Below, one piece after another: positions 1 through 6,479 of a stretch of 13,985 nucleotides of DNA. Source of the DNA: Streptosporangiaceae bacterium (GTDB lineage: Bacteria > Actinomycetota > Actinomycetes > Streptosporangiales > Streptosporangiaceae); contig JAICWX010000232.1 in assembly GCA_025934635.1 (NCBI GenBank), positions 1 through 13,985 on the forward strand. The letters are read 5' to 3'. How positions within the stretch are numbered: position 1 is the stretch's first letter; each line of letters starts with the position of its first letter. Made by a program: the position numbers and the translations under genes. A model generated the notes under the pieces. That model saw only the letters and a list, made by a program, of their open reading frames with translations. It searched no databases and was not told the DNA's origin.

Positions 1-29
1 TATGGCCCACCGCACCGAAGCGTGCGGGT

Positions 30-118
30 GGAGGATTCGCCTAGTCCGGTCTATGGCGCCGCACTGCTAATGCGGTTGGGTGGCAACACCCTCCGGGGTT
101 CAAATCCCCGATCCTCCG
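30..118 (+). tRNA. tRNA-Ser (anticodon GCU)
   Basis: Full cloverleaf of 89 nt. The acceptor stem is GGAGGAT (30-36) paired with ATCCTCC (111-117), with discriminator G at 118 and no encoded CCA. The anticodon stem CCGCA/TGCGG encloses the loop CTGCTAA with anticodon GCT at 66-68, which reads AGC and AGU. A long variable arm, as expected for a class II serine tRNA, follows the anticodon arm. The T arm contains the GGTTCAAATCC core. Confidence 0.97.
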
Positions 119-129
119 CCGTCCTGACT

Positions 130-159
130 TGGGAGTCCGTGCTAGCGCGCGGGCTCCCA
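130..159 (+). terminator. Hairpin terminator after tRNA-Ser(GCU)
   Basis: TGGGAGTCCG (130-139) pairs with CGGGCTCCCA (150-159), giving a 10-bp stem with one U-G wobble and a 10-nt loop. It lies 11 nt after the tRNA 3' end and has no T-tract, which is common for actinobacterial terminators. It probably ends tRNA transcription and insulates the DnaA-box region that follows. Confidence 0.6.
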
Positions 160-204
160 TCGTCGTCTTAGCGGTCGCCTCGCTGTACACCCCCCTCCTG
201 AACT

Positions 205-443
205 TGTGGATAACTTTGGCGTGCGCGGAGAGTTCCAGCGGCCCCGGAGATTTTCTGTCCACAGGGTTGTGGATTCAGTTTCAGGGGTCTGACCAGGTTA
301 TTTTTATTAACTGTCCACATAGTCCACAGGGCTGGACCCACAGTTGTCCATGGGATTGTCCACGCTCCCCACGGCCAACCACGGGCCAACCACGGGCCAA
401 CCACGGGCCAACGCACAAGTTATGCACAGGACTGTGTGGACAA
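205..443. promoter_or_regulatory. Cluster of nine DnaA-box-like sites with an AT-rich patch
   Basis: Nine 9-mers match or nearly match the DnaA box TTATCCACA, or TTGTCCACA as favoured in actinobacteria. They are 205-213 (minus, perfect TTATCCACA), 255-263 (plus, CTGTCCACA), 268-276 (minus, GAATCCACA), 311-319 (plus, CTGTCCACA), 320-328 (plus, TAGTCCACA), 344-352 (plus, TTGTCCATG), 356-364 (plus, TTGTCCACG), 420-428 (plus, TTATGCACA) and 435-443 (minus, perfect TTGTCCACA). An AT-rich stretch lies at 297-312. No dnaA or dnaN is in the window, so this is more likely a DnaA-titrating or regulatory cluster, of the kind described in Streptomyces and analogous to E. coli datA, than oriC. It ends 43 bp before the start of the 486-836 gene, so it could also affect that promoter. 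Confidence 0.75.
371..413. repeat. 11-bp tandem repeat (ACGGGCCAACC) inside the DnaA-box cluster
   Basis: One imperfect 10-nt unit (371-380) is followed by ACGGGCCAACC units at 381-391, 392-402 and 403-413, the last ending in G rather than C. The period of 11 bp is close to one helical turn. The repeat sits between the DnaA-box-like sites at 356-364 and 420-428. Confidence 0.85.
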
Positions 444-485
444 CCCTCTGCGGGTGCAGGGGAGTGCTAAGGAGAGAATTGAGGC

Positions 486-836
486 ATGACGCCACCGGCT
501 GGTGAGATCGGCCAGCTTCGCAACGAGGAACTTCCCGCCATCCGCGTGATCGTCCCGCCCGACACCAGGGGGCGCCTGTTCGCCGACGATCTCGACCCGG
601 GCGATGTCGTGTTCGACCGCAGGCTGACGGCGATGCTCGTCTGGCACGAGCGCTACCCCATCGGCCGCGGCTGGCGCTCCGGCTGGGTGCTGAGCTACGA
701 CACGGACGGCCAGGGGAACCCGGACGACTACATCGTCGGCCTCGGCCTGGAAGATATCGACGCCGCCGTGACGCAGGCCCGCGACTACCTGCGGGCCGTG
801 GGCTACCCCGTCAGCGGCTGGGCCCCCCCGCCATGA
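486..836 (+). CDS. Hypothetical protein, 116 aa
   Basis: I do not recognise this family. The ATG at 486 is preceded by a strong AAGGAGAG ribosome-binding site at 469-476, nine bases upstream. The protein is soluble and acidic, with no signal peptide or membrane segment. The central part contains WHERYP and a WRSGWVLSYD stretch followed by a predicted acidic helix (LEDIDAAVTQARDYLRAVGY), which suggests a small alpha/beta fold. It ends in a proline-rich tail, WAPPP. The gene stands alone, directly downstream of the DnaA-box cluster and upstream of a 17-bp triple repeat. Codon use looks like that of neighbouring genes, so it is probably a real resident gene. Function unknown. Confidence 0.8.
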   Translation: MTPPAGEIGQLRNEELPAIRVIVPPDTRGRLFADDLDPGDVVFDRRLTAMLVWHERYPIGRGWRSGWVLSYDTDGQGNPDDYIVGLGLEDIDAAVTQARDYLRAVGYPVSGWAPPP

Positions 837-853
837 TCAGCACTTCCGTGATC

Positions 854-904
854 AGCGCGGTCCTGACCACAGCGCGGTCCTGACCACAGCGCTGTCCCGA
901 CCAC
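854..904. repeat. Three tandem 17-bp repeats with internal dyads
   Basis: AGCGCGGTCCTGACCAC occurs at 854-870 and 871-887, with a third diverged copy (AGCGCTGTCCCGACCAC) at 888-904. Each of the first two units contains the dyad GGTC-CT-GACC. Just before, TGATCA, itself a palindrome, occurs twice around the stop codon region (835-862) and could form a hairpin. The array lies between the 116-aa gene and the YihY-like gene. It may serve as a terminator or a protein-binding array. Confidence 0.7.
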
Positions 905-1008
905 CGCCGCGGGCCGCCAGGACCGCATCGTGGGATTGCGGGTAACCAGTTTGGATTGATGACGTGGGGTAGGCGGCTGGGCTGTACCACGTCTAGGAAC
1001 GGAAGCAC

Positions 1009-2091
1009 ATGATGGCTCGTCGCACCGGCCCAGAAGGCAAGCGCAGCGCTGCCGATCCAGCGACCACGCGGACACCCGACCGAGCGACCACGCCGGCCCG
1101 GCACGTGCCGCAGGAACTCAGCGACATCCCCAGGTCAGGATGGCTCGCCGTGCTGAAGCGCGCGGTCCGCGAGTTCAAGCACGATGACATCACCGACCGG
1201 GCCGCCGCGCTGACCTACTTCGGCGTGCTCGCCCTGTTCCCGGCCATACTGGTACTGGTGTCCGTCCTCGGGCTGCTCGGCAAGTCCACCACCCAGCAGG
1301 TGCTCAACAACGTCGCCCAGATCGCCCCCGGCGGCGTGCACACCTTCCTGAACGGCGTCGTCACCCAGGTTCAGGGTAAGGCGGGCCTCGCCGGGATCGC
1401 GGGGATCATCGGCCTGCTGGTCGCCTTCTGGTCCGCGTCAGGCTACGTCGCGGCCTTCATGCGCGCCATGAACGCCATCTACGACGTGGACGAGGGCCGC
1501 CCGATCTGGAAGACCGTCCCGGTCCGGATCATCATCACGCTGATCCTGGTCGTCATGCTCCTGATCGCCGCCGGCATCGTGGTGCTGACCGGGCCGGTCG
1601 CGAACAAGGTCGGCTCGGCCTTCGGTATCGGCCACGCCGCCGTGCTGGCCTGGGACATCGTCAAGTGGCCGGTGCTGGTCGTCATCGTCTGCCTGATGCT
1701 CTCGCTGCTCTACAAGGCCAGCCCGAACGTCCGGCAGCCCCGCTTCCGGTGGATCTCGGCGGGCGGCGTCATCGCCGTGATCCTCTGGCTGATCGCCTCC
1801 GGGCTTTTCGCCGTCTACGTCAGCTTCTCCGGCTCCTACAACAAGACCTACGGGTCGCTCGCCACCGTGATCATCTTCCTGGTCTGGCTGTGGATCACCA
1901 ACATCGCGATCCTGCTCGGCGCCGAGTTCAACGCCGAGGCCCAGCGTGAACGCGCTATCCGCATCGGGGTACCTGACGACCTGGAGCCCTTCGCCGAACT
2001 GCGGGACACCCGCAAGCTCGACGACCCGGAGAAACGCCGGGTCGAGCAGGCCGAGCGCACCCGGGAGCAGATCAAGAACTCCGAACGCTGA
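1009..2091 (+). CDS. YihY/BrkB family inner-membrane protein
   Basis: A 360-aa integral membrane protein of the YihY/virulence factor BrkB family. Residues 1-45 are a hydrophilic, basic N-terminal tail. About six membrane segments follow, near residues 67-90, 126-150, 172-196, 211-235, 249-273 and 284-305. Family signatures are visible: the ALTYFGVLALFPA stretch in the first segment, SGYVAAFMRAMNAIYDV around 143-160, and GAEFNAE at 304-310. The charged C-terminal tail (311-360) is rich in Arg, Glu and Asp. The family was once annotated as ribonuclease BN by mistake; its true role is unsettled, with transport or envelope functions proposed. The start has two consecutive ATGs (1009 and 1012); a GGAA-type ribosome-binding site lies just upstream. 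It appears to be transcribed alone. Confidence 0.93.
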   Translation: MMARRTGPEGKRSAADPATTRTPDRATTPARHVPQELSDIPRSGWLAVLKRAVREFKHDDITDRAAALTYFGVLALFPAILVLVSVLGLLGKSTTQQVLNNVAQIAPGGVHTFLNGVVTQVQGKAGLAGIAGIIGLLVAFWSASGYVAAFMRAMNAIYDVDEGRPIWKTVPVRIIITLILVVMLLIAAGIVVLTGPVANKVGSAFGIGHAAVLAWDIVKWPVLVVIVCLMLSLLYKASPNVRQPRFRWISAGGVIAVILWLIASGLFAVYVSFSGSYNKTYGSLATVIIFLVWLWITNIAILLGAEFNAEAQRERAIRIGVPDDLEPFAELRDTRKLDDPEKRRVEQAERTREQIKNSER

Positions 2092-2105
2092 CGCACCGCC
2101 ACCGC

Positions 2106-2119
2106 GCGCTCGTGAGCGC
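2106..2119. terminator. Short dyad after the YihY-like gene
   Basis: GCGCTC-GT-GAGCGC forms a compact palindrome 15 nt after the YihY-like stop codon. It immediately precedes the putative -10 element of the methyltransferase gene. It may terminate the upstream gene or be an operator; there is no T-tract. Confidence 0.3.
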
Positions 2120-2134
2120 CGCTAGCCTGGCGGG

Positions 2135-2950
2135 GTGAGCGAGGTGGTGACCAGCGCCGCGAACCCGGTGGTGAAGCGGATGCGCATGCTCGCCAGCCGC
2201 AAGTTCCGGCAGCGCGAAGGCATGTCGCTGGCCGAGGGCATCCAGCCGGTGTGGCAGGCGGTGGAGGCGGGCGCGCCGGTCGAGGCGCTCATCTTCGCGC
2301 CCGACCTGCTTCGCTACCAGCCTGCGGTCGAGATGGTGCTGGAACAGGAACGCCGTGGGGTCCGGGTGGTGCGGCTGAGCGGGGAGCTGTTCCAGCGGCT
2401 GTCCGACCGCGACGGCGCGGCCGGGCTGGCCGCGATCGTGGGCCAGCGGCTGACCCCGCTGCCCGAACTGCCCGCGGAGCCAGGCACGACGATGGTCGCG
2501 CTGCACGAGATCGCTAGCCCGGGCAACCTCGGCACCGTGATCAGGACGGCCGGCGCGGCCGGCGCGCGGGGGGTCATCCTGGTCGGCGCCACGGCCGACC
2601 CGTACGACCCGGCCGCGATCAAGGCGAGCATGGGGGCGATCTTCAGCGTGCCGGTGGCCCGCGCGGCCGGTAGCGACGAGTTCTTCGCCTGGGCGGACGA
2701 ACGTGACCTAGCCGTCGTCACCACGTCCGCGCGCGCCGAGCAGAGCGTGTGGGAGGCCCGGTACCCCGATCCGCTGGTGGTGCTGATGGGCAGCGAGGGC
2801 CCGGGGCTGCCCGACGCTGACCTGCGGCGCGGCCGCCTCCAGGTCAGCATCCCGATGACCGGCACCGCCGAGTCCCTCAACCTCGCCGTCGCCACTGGCG
2901 TGGTCCTGTACGAAGTGGTGCGGCAGCGCCGCGCACGAGGCCAGGACTGA
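2135..2950 (+). CDS. TrmH/SpoU family RNA 2'-O-methyltransferase
   Basis: A 271-aa member of the SPOUT superfamily that would transfer a methyl group from S-adenosylmethionine to a ribose 2'-OH in rRNA or tRNA. Residues 1-110 form the N-terminal substrate-binding region. The knotted catalytic domain carries motif 1 (NLGTVIRTAGAAGA, residues 131-144, with R137), motif 2 (MGSEGPGLP, 218-226, with E221) and motif 3 (SIPMTGTAESLNLAVA, 238-253, with N249). These three motifs make the family call secure, but the exact target nucleotide (RlmB-like, TsnR-like or other) cannot be told. The start chosen is GTG 2135. There is no good ribosome-binding site, but TAGCCT at 2123-2128 sits about 7 bases upstream, so the mRNA may be leaderless. 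In many actinobacteria a gene like this lies near pheS/pheT; that context is absent here. Confidence 0.93.
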   Translation: MSEVVTSAANPVVKRMRMLASRKFRQREGMSLAEGIQPVWQAVEAGAPVEALIFAPDLLRYQPAVEMVLEQERRGVRVVRLSGELFQRLSDRDGAAGLAAIVGQRLTPLPELPAEPGTTMVALHEIASPGNLGTVIRTAGAAGARGVILVGATADPYDPAAIKASMGAIFSVPVARAAGSDEFFAWADERDLAVVTTSARAEQSVWEARYPDPLVVLMGSEGPGLPDADLRRGRLQVSIPMTGTAESLNLAVATGVVLYEVVRQRRARGQD

Positions 2951-2996
2951 CTCCAGCGAGGTAGCGGCCACGGTCAGCTTGCCCCGTTCGTCGATA

Positions 2997-3026
2997 TTGC
3001 TCTTTGCTAGTGCATTTACCTAGACT
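2997..3026 (+). promoter_or_regulatory. Candidate promoter of the ROK kinase gene
   Basis: A -35-like TTGCTC (2997-3002) and a -10-like TAGACT (3021-3026) are separated by 18 bp, ahead of a strong AGGAGG ribosome-binding site (3049-3054) and the ATG at 3059. The same TAGACT hexamer is found upstream of the SRP RNA in this window. Confidence 0.5.
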
Positions 3027-3058
3027 GAGCGTGCCTCGGCGGCGGACTAGGAGGAATC

Positions 3059-4114
3059 ATGGCTGTCGACTGGGTGGTCGTAGGCATCGACAACGGTGGT
3101 ACCACGAACAACGGGACCATCCTCGACTCCAGCGGCCGGTTCCTGCTCGACCGGATGGCCGAGGTCCCCAGCGAGGTCCGGGAGGGCCCCGACAAGGCGA
3201 TCAGGGCACTGGTCCAGTCGGTGGAGCAGGTGCTGGGGCTGGCCGAGGTGCCGATGTCGGCGGTGCGGGCGGTCGGCCTGGACACGCCGGGCCCGGCCAG
3301 CGCGGACGGCGTCATCTCGTCTAAGGGCGCGACCAACTTCGGCCACGTCGGCTGGCGTGGCTTCGACATCCGGGGGGCCCTGGCCGGCCGGATCGGGCTC
3401 CCGGTGATCTACAACAACGACGGGAACTCGGCCGCGCTGTACGCGCACAACGTGCGGTTCGGCGCGGAGTCCGGGCGGCGCAGTTCGGTGGCCGCGATCG
3501 TGGGCACCGGCCTCGGCGGCGGGATCATCCACAACGGCCAGGTCATCAAGGGCGCGGCCGGGATGGCCGGGGAACTCGGTCACGTGCCGATCCCGCTCGA
3601 TGGCCTGCTCGCCGACGGCCAGCCGATGCCCGCGTGCAACTGCGGCCAGACGGGCGACGCGGAGAGCGTGGCCTCGCTCACCGGCATCCAGAACAACCTG
3701 CTGCCCTACTGGCTCAGCCGGTACGAGGGCCACGAGCTCGCCAGCCTGCCGATCGCCGCGGCGGCCAAGCTCGTCCGCAAGTTCGCGGAAAACGGCGACG
3801 AGATGGCGCTGGCGATGTTCCGGCAGCAGGCGATGGCGATCGGGCGGCTGTTCACCATCGCGGCGAACTTCCTCGACCCGGACGCCTACTTCCTCGGCGG
3901 CGGCGTGGTCGAGGCCGCACCGCACTTCCGCGACTGGTTCTTCGCCGAGGTGCGCGCGCACACCGTGCTGCGCGAGGAGCAGGCCCGGGCGGCGGAGATC
4001 TCGCTGGTGCCGGACCTGGATATGGCCGGGGCCCGCGGATCGGCGTACGCCGCCCGGGACTGGCTCGTCAGCCAGAGCCAGCCCGCCCCCCGTTCCGTGG
4101 CGGACATCAGCTAG
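3059..4114 (+). CDS. ROK family sugar kinase (glucokinase-like)
   Basis: A 351-aa protein of the ROK family, which usually phosphorylates glucose or related sugars and N-acetyl amino sugars in the cytoplasm. The N-terminal phosphate-binding loop is GIDNGGTTNNG (residues 9-19). The catalytic aspartate is D121 in NNDGNSAAL. The second nucleotide-binding loop is VGTGLGGGII (148-157). The zinc-site region starts with GELGH (171-175, H175) and continues with C193 and C195 in CNCGQTGD. The usual third cysteine of the CxCGxxGC motif is replaced by D200, and the following E is kept (DAES). The ATG at 3059 follows a strong AGGAGG. The gene has its own candidate promoter and is convergent with the PH-domain gene. 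Substrate cannot be predicted. A regulator is unlikely because there is no N-terminal helix-turn-helix. Confidence 0.9.
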   Translation: MAVDWVVVGIDNGGTTNNGTILDSSGRFLLDRMAEVPSEVREGPDKAIRALVQSVEQVLGLAEVPMSAVRAVGLDTPGPASADGVISSKGATNFGHVGWRGFDIRGALAGRIGLPVIYNNDGNSAALYAHNVRFGAESGRRSSVAAIVGTGLGGGIIHNGQVIKGAAGMAGELGHVPIPLDGLLADGQPMPACNCGQTGDAESVASLTGIQNNLLPYWLSRYEGHELASLPIAAAAKLVRKFAENGDEMALAMFRQQAMAIGRLFTIAANFLDPDAYFLGGGVVEAAPHFRDWFFAEVRAHTVLREEQARAAEISLVPDLDMAGARGSAYAARDWLVSQSQPAPRSVADIS

Positions 4115-4147
4115 GCAGGTCCGAGCCGGCGTCGGGCTGCTGGCTAC

Positions 4148-4675
4148 CTAGTCCCCGCCGTCGTCGGTGTCCTTGAAGATCAGCCCGCATACCTCGAGGT
4201 AAAGCTGCTCCGGGTAGGGCAGGTGGTCGACCTTGTTGAGGGCCTGGTCCTGTCCCGCGGACTCCAGGATGAATTCCCCGTAACCGAGGATCCGCCCCAT
4301 CGTGGACCGCTGGAAGCTCATGTCCGTTACCTTGCTGAGCGGCATCATGTTCACCTTGCGGGTCAGCAGCCCGGTGGCGAGGATGAACCGCTGCGAGGTG
4401 ACGACGAAATAAGTTTCGCCCCACTCGAAAACCTTGATGGCGAGCCGCAGGAAAACGAGTCCCCACAGGATCCAGATGATCAGGATGGCGGTGCCGTTGT
4501 TCTTCGCGAAGACGGTTGTCAGCCATCCGGCAATAGCCAGTCCGACGAGGACTTCGAAAATAGGTCTGATCAGTACGGCCGGATGCTGGTGGACCGTGAT
4601 GACCTGCCGCTCGTGCGGCAGGAGGTACCTGTTTACCGAGGCAGGAACCGTATCGGTGTTCGGAACCAGCCTCAT
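4148..4675 (-). CDS. PH domain-containing (bPH_2-type) membrane protein
   Basis: A 175-aa protein. Two membrane segments lie near residues 34-56 and 62-82, followed by a bacterial pleckstrin-homology domain of the bPH_2/YdbS type at about 85-165. The diagnostic string is YFVVTSQRFILATGLL (89-104), then MPLSKVTDMSFQRS and GRILGYGEFILESAGQ. The domain would lie on the cytoplasmic face. Biochemical function in this family is not established; membrane-associated scaffolding or stress roles have been proposed. It ends in an acidic tail, TDDGGD. The start is ATG at 4675, with only a weak AAGG-like ribosome-binding site, so it may be translated together with the 51-aa membrane peptide gene that ends 14 bp upstream. 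Confidence 0.88.
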   Translation of the reverse strand: MRLVPNTDTVPASVNRYLLPHERQVITVHQHPAVLIRPIFEVLVGLAIAGWLTTVFAKNNGTAILIIWILWGLVFLRLAIKVFEWGETYFVVTSQRFILATGLLTRKVNMMPLSKVTDMSFQRSTMGRILGYGEFILESAGQDQALNKVDHLPYPEQLYLEVCGLIFKDTDDGGD

Positions 4676-4689
4676 GTCAGCGTCCGGCC

Positions 4690-4845
4690 TTAGATCGACG
4701 CGAAGAAGTTAGATAGTCCGTGAGCCGCCGAGGTCAGGAAGGTACCGATGTTGTGAACGACATGGGCCGCACCTGACGGCTGCTCGATAATCCACCACAC
4801 AACGAACGCAAGAGCAAGCCACCCGATGATGGACTTAAGATTCAC
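4690..4845 (-). CDS. Small membrane protein, 51 aa
   Basis: The likely start is GTG at 4845, which has a GGGAG ribosome-binding site 4-5 bases upstream. An in-frame ATG lies 60 bp further upstream (4905) but has no comparable site. The peptide begins MNLKSIIGW, has one strong membrane helix (about residues 6-20, rich in Trp and Val) and a second amphipathic stretch ending NFFASI. It probably inserts in the cytoplasmic membrane. It is followed after 14 bp by the PH-domain gene on the same strand, suggesting a two-gene operon. I do not recognise a named family; the size and hydrophobic profile suggest an accessory subunit of the PH protein, which is inference. Confidence 0.75.
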   Translation of the reverse strand: MNLKSIIGWLALAFVVWWIIEQPSGAAHVVHNIGTFLTSAAHGLSNFFASI

Positions 4846-4891
4846 GTCGACTCCCACAGGCGCCGGGACTGTCCTGCTTGCCAGAGAACCT

Positions 4892-4921
4892 ATGTTAGCT
4901 CGCACCGATTGGCCGGCCCAA
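4892..4921 (-). promoter_or_regulatory. Candidate promoter of the small-membrane/PH operon
   Basis: Read on the minus strand, TTGGGC (4921-4916) and TAACAT (4897-4892) are spaced by 18 bp, about 47 bp ahead of the GTG at 4845. The match to sigma70-type consensus is moderate. Confidence 0.35.
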
Positions 4922-5136
4922 TGCTAACGGGGTGAAGCTGCCGCGTTGGGATGTGTATGCCCGCGCGGCACCCCCAGTATGCCCCATCGGTGAAAACAGT
5001 GCGTGACCGGACGTGCCGGCCACGCCGGCATCATCGGCTGAATCCACGGTTCGTGGCCCTGATCGGGGATTTTGCCGCCGGATCGGCCGGTCATCTGACA
5101 GCATTCCTCCGTGCAGACCATGCTGGTGAGATGACG

Positions 5137-5628
5137 GTGGCAGACGTGGGTGAGACAGACTTCGCGGTCATCGTCTACCGGGAAGAGGACCAGTGGGAGG
5201 CGGATGGCCTGCCGATCTCGGTCACCGCTGACCTGGATGACTTCATCCAGGCGCTGCGCCGTCAGCCGAGCCGCGGAGGCACCATCGGCTTCGCCGGCGT
5301 GGGCGACGACTTCTGGGTCGCGATCCGGGTCCTCGGCGAGGAAGAGTCGCTGTTCCTGTCCGACCTCACCGCGGCGGTGGAGTACCCGCTGGCCCGCCAG
5401 GTACTCGAGGCGCTGGATATCCCGGTGCCCGCGGACGATGAGCTGGACCAGGTGCTGCCAGCGGGCGACATGTCCATCTTCACGGACCTGGGGCTCGACG
5501 AGATGGAGCTCGGGGCTGTCTCGGCCGACCTCGACCTGTACCCCGATGACGCCGTCGCCCTCCTCGCCGATCGGCTCAGGTTCGGCGACGCGGTCGACCG
5601 CGTCCTCGATACGCTCCTCGGCTCGTAG
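5137..5628 (+). CDS. tRNA adenosine deaminase-associated protein
   Basis: A 163-aa acidic protein of the actinobacterial family always found just upstream of tadA. It starts ADVGETDFAVIVYREEDQWE; the region DDFIQALRR, then IGFAGVGDDFWVAIRV and LFLSDLTAAVEYPLARQVL, matches the family pattern. The C-terminal half (FTDLGLDEMELGAVSADLD) is a helical acidic domain ending in DRVLDTLLGS. Its biochemical role is unknown; the genetic linkage to tadA suggests a partner in tRNA editing or its regulation. The start is ambiguous. GTG 5137 has GGTGAG (5125-5130) at a proper 6-base spacing, whereas ATG 5131 abuts that site and would have none. The frame is open further upstream but without family similarity. 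tadA begins 16 bp after the stop. Confidence 0.85.
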   Translation: MADVGETDFAVIVYREEDQWEADGLPISVTADLDDFIQALRRQPSRGGTIGFAGVGDDFWVAIRVLGEEESLFLSDLTAAVEYPLARQVLEALDIPVPADDELDQVLPAGDMSIFTDLGLDEMELGAVSADLDLYPDDAVALLADRLRFGDAVDRVLDTLLGS

Positions 5629-5644
5629 CCCGGCCCCGGGCCTG

Positions 5645-6133
5645 ATGACGCCGACCGGGTACACCGCCTCCTTCGAGTCGGCCATGCGGCTCGCGCTGGC
5701 GGCGGCGAGCGCGCCCGGACCCGCCGGCGTTCCCGAGGACATCCCGGTCGGCGCCGTGATCCTCGACGAAGCAGGCGCCGTCGTGGCGCGCGCCCGGAAC
5801 CGCCGGGAAGCGGACCGCGATCCGACCGCGCACGCCGAGATCGTCGCGATCAGGCAGGCGGCCGGAGCCCTCGGCCGGTGGCGGCTGACCGGGCTGACGC
5901 TGGTGGTCACCCTCGAGCCGTGCCCGATGTGCGCCGGCGCGGTGACGGCGGCCCGGCTGGACCGGGTGGTCTACGGAGCCGAGGATCCCAAGGCCGGTGC
6001 GGCCGGGTCGCTGTGGGACCTGCTGCGGGATACCCGCCTGAACCACCGCCCGGAGGTCATCGGCGGGGTGCTGGCACAGGAGTGCGGCGCCCTGCTCCGC
6101 GACTTCTTCGCGACGCGGCGGCACGGCGAATAG
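5645..6133 (+). CDS. tadA: tRNA-specific adenosine-34 deaminase TadA
   Basis: A 162-aa zinc-dependent deaminase that converts A34 to inosine in the wobble position of tRNA-Arg(ACG). The catalytic HAE motif is in TAHAEIVAIR (H63, E65). The zinc cysteines are in EPCPMCAGA (C93, C96). The downstream YGAEDPKAGAAGS segment (110-122) and the C-terminal LNHRPEVIGGVLAQECGALLRDFF region are typical of bacterial TadA. Length matches the family. The start is ATG 5645; the same frame is open much further upstream, but that part lies across the preceding gene. It forms a probable operon with the deaminase-associated gene, 16 bp upstream. tRNA-Ser(CGA) follows 54 bp after the stop on the same strand. Confidence 0.95.
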   Translation: MTPTGYTASFESAMRLALAAASAPGPAGVPEDIPVGAVILDEAGAVVARARNRREADRDPTAHAEIVAIRQAAGALGRWRLTGLTLVVTLEPCPMCAGAVTAARLDRVVYGAEDPKAGAAGSLWDLLRDTRLNHRPEVIGGVLAQECGALLRDFFATRRHGE

Positions 6134-6187
6134 GTGTAGCGGGGTTCATGCTGCCGCGCACGCGCGGATTCGGGTAAGCTCGCCTGC

Positions 6188-6274
6188 GGTGGAGTCGCCT
6201 AGTGGCCGAGGGCGCACGCCTCGAAAGCGTGTGAGGGGGCAACCCCTCCGTGGGTTCAAATCCCACCTCCACCG
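6188..6274 (+). tRNA. tRNA-Ser (anticodon CGA)
   Basis: An 87-nt class II tRNA. The acceptor stem is GGTGGAG (6188-6194) paired with CTCCACC (6267-6273), with discriminator G at 6274 and no encoded CCA. The anticodon stem CACGC/GCGTG encloses CTCGAAA, with anticodon CGA, which reads UCG. The long variable arm is followed by a T arm with GGTTCAAATCC. It shares 34 of 37 bases (6195-6231) with the inverted tRNA-Ser(GGA) at the right end. Confidence 0.97.
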
Positions 6275-6479
6275 CTGCAGGGCCGCATGAGCGTTCGCTG
6301 TGTCTCCCCGGAGGATGTCCCTTCCGGACGACTAGCGCTGCCGGAGATGCGTGCCGCCGGGGGAACTTAGCGCGACGTCTCGGTCGTTCGCTGTAGTGAA
6401 CACGTGGTTTTCGGAGGTGCGGCCTGCCCTCGGTGAGTCCGCCTGCCTGTACCACCAGACGCCGGGCGAGGAGAACCGA

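Noticed and set aside
371..413. CRISPR array
   Set aside because: The units are 11 bp and contiguous without spacers, and no cas genes are nearby.
205..443. Chromosomal origin oriC
   Set aside because: No dnaA, dnaN or other typical flanking genes are present. The box number is low for an actinobacterial oriC, so a titration or regulatory cluster fits better.
129..470. 113-aa ORF across the DnaA-box region
   Set aside because: It has no ribosome-binding site, spans the DnaA boxes and the 11-bp repeat, and reads as low-complexity Pro/Thr/Gly. Its overlap with regulatory sequence explains the open frame.
3047..3961. 304-aa minus-strand ORF over the ROK kinase
   Set aside because: Arg/His/Val-rich antisense frame with no motif; the plus-strand ROK signatures are unambiguous.
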